From Smithellaceae bacterium (GTDB lineage: Bacteria > Desulfobacterota > Syntrophia > Syntrophales > Smithellaceae): a stretch of DNA of 5,242 nt. Below, in pieces: positions 4,974 through 5,242 of the stretch. Location of the stretch: the NCBI GenBank assembly GCA_028701435.1, contig JAQVQT010000141.1, forward strand, positions 1 through 5,242, written 5' to 3'. Position 1 is the stretch's first letter. Every line of letters starts with the position of its first letter. The position numbers and the translations under genes were made by a program. Under the pieces are notes generated by a model. It ran no database searches, had not been told where the DNA came from, and worked only from the letters and a program-made list of their open reading frames with translations.

Positions 4974-4989
4974 TCTGAGCCTGCCGAAG
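4974..4989. repeat. CTGAGCCTGCCGAAG motif
   Basis: This resembles the CTTCGACAGGCTCAG type motif I recall as dispersed in many bacterial genomes. A single copy, noted with low confidence. Confidence 0.2.
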
Positions 4990-5036
4990 AATCTTAATCG
5001 GACTGCTGTCAAAGCACGGCCATGGATTGTTTTCTC

Positions 5037-5061
5037 AATAAATGGGCGCTGTCCCTATTTT
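5037..5061. repeat. GGGCGCTGTCCC element, copy 4
   Basis: GGGCGCTGTCCCTATTTT (5044-5061) after AATAAAT. AAAT-GGG can pair with CCC-ATTT around CGCTGT with one bulged T. It lies between mazF and the vapB promoter. Confidence 0.5.
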
Positions 5062-5073
5062 CCACTGGCAAAG

Positions 5074-5102
5074 TTGACTTTGTATATATTGTTGTATATA
5101 CT
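5074..5102 (+). promoter_or_regulatory. Near-consensus promoter with overlapping palindrome, upstream of vapB
   Basis: TTGACT (5074-5079), a 17-nt spacer, then TATACT (5097-5102): each hexamer matches five of six consensus positions. The inverted repeat GTATATA (5082-5088) / TATATAC (5095-5101) fills the spacer and -10, with 6 nt between arms. This is the expected place for an operator at which VapB, with or without VapC, represses its own operon. Confidence 0.65.
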
Positions 5103-5123
5103 CCAAACCAAGAGGAGGATATC

Positions 5124-5242
5124 ATGCTGAGCTCAAAAGTTTTTACCAGTGGAAACAGCCAGGCGATCCGGCTGCCGAAAGAGTACCAGGTGGAGGATAA
5201 AGATCTGTTCATCCAGAAAATCGGGAATACCATCATTCTTTT
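5124..5242 (+). CDS. vapB: VapB-type antitoxin, AbrB/MazE fold (partial, runs off the window)
   Basis: The first 39 codons of an antitoxin gene cut by the window edge. The protein begins LSSKVFTSGNSQAIRLPKEY (2-21), the swapped-hairpin AbrB-type DNA-binding signature (xGNSQAIRLP), then VEDKDLFIQKIGNTIIL (23-39), the second strand pair. The start follows AGGAGG (5113-5118) at 5-nt spacing, and a strong promoter with an operator-like palindrome lies 22 nt further upstream. Family members normally have 75-90 residues and are followed by a PIN-domain VapC ribonuclease, which should lie past 5242. A solitary AbrB-like regulator, or a MazE with yet another MazF, cannot be excluded because the C-terminus is missing. 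Confidence 0.85.
   Translation, partial: MLSSKVFTSGNSQAIRLPKEYQVEDKDLFIQKIGNTIIL

Noticed and set aside
4945..5130. 61-codon plus-strand ORF after the second mazF
   Set aside because: It runs through the GGGCGCTGTCCC element and the vapB promoter, has no SD, shows no recognisable motif and ends just inside the vapB start. It is spacer.

Overview
The window looks like a stretch of an anaerobic, moderately GC-rich bacterial chromosome. A Desulfobacterota-like (former deltaproteobacterial) host is my best guess. It rests on the single-chain ADP-forming acyl-CoA synthetase, the heptad-type intergenic repeats and the MazEF/VapBC load; it is inference, because nothing in the window fixes the taxon.

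Layout. Positions 96-2189 (+) carry one large metabolic gene, a fused alpha-beta acyl-CoA synthetase (ADP/NDP-forming, 697 aa) with the active-site His at residue 254. From about 2190 onward the DNA is visibly more AT-rich and becomes accessory. It holds a MazEF toxin-antitoxin pair (2527-3109, +), a two-gene minus-strand unit (3346-3937) encoding a small conserved protein and a Pol-beta-fold nucleotidyltransferase in overlapping frames, a second and different MazEF pair (4309-4934, +), and the first 39 codons of a VapB-type antitoxin (5124 to the window edge, +) behind a near-consensus promoter. The partner of this last gene should lie just outside the window.

How the genes work together. 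The two MazEF modules follow the same plan: a ribbon-helix-helix antitoxin upstream, a MazF endoribonuclease downstream, coding overlaps of 11 and 4 bp, and an SD for the toxin inside the antitoxin gene. Their leaders each contain an inverted repeat reaching into the antitoxin's SD/start region. The nucleotidyltransferase pair is a recurrent gene pair of unknown job that may also belong to the defence/addiction class. The synthetase has no obvious functional link to the rest.

Intergenic DNA is unusually rich in repeats. There are at least eight short tracts of degenerate 7-bp tandem repeats (ATGAGCC / CTCGTTG type), one of which supplies the stop codon of the synthetase gene. There are four or five copies of a GGGCGCTGTCCC element flanked by A- and T-rich arms, a perfect 28-bp palindrome and a perfect 16-bp palindrome. 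I see no tRNA, rRNA, CRISPR array or transposase gene.
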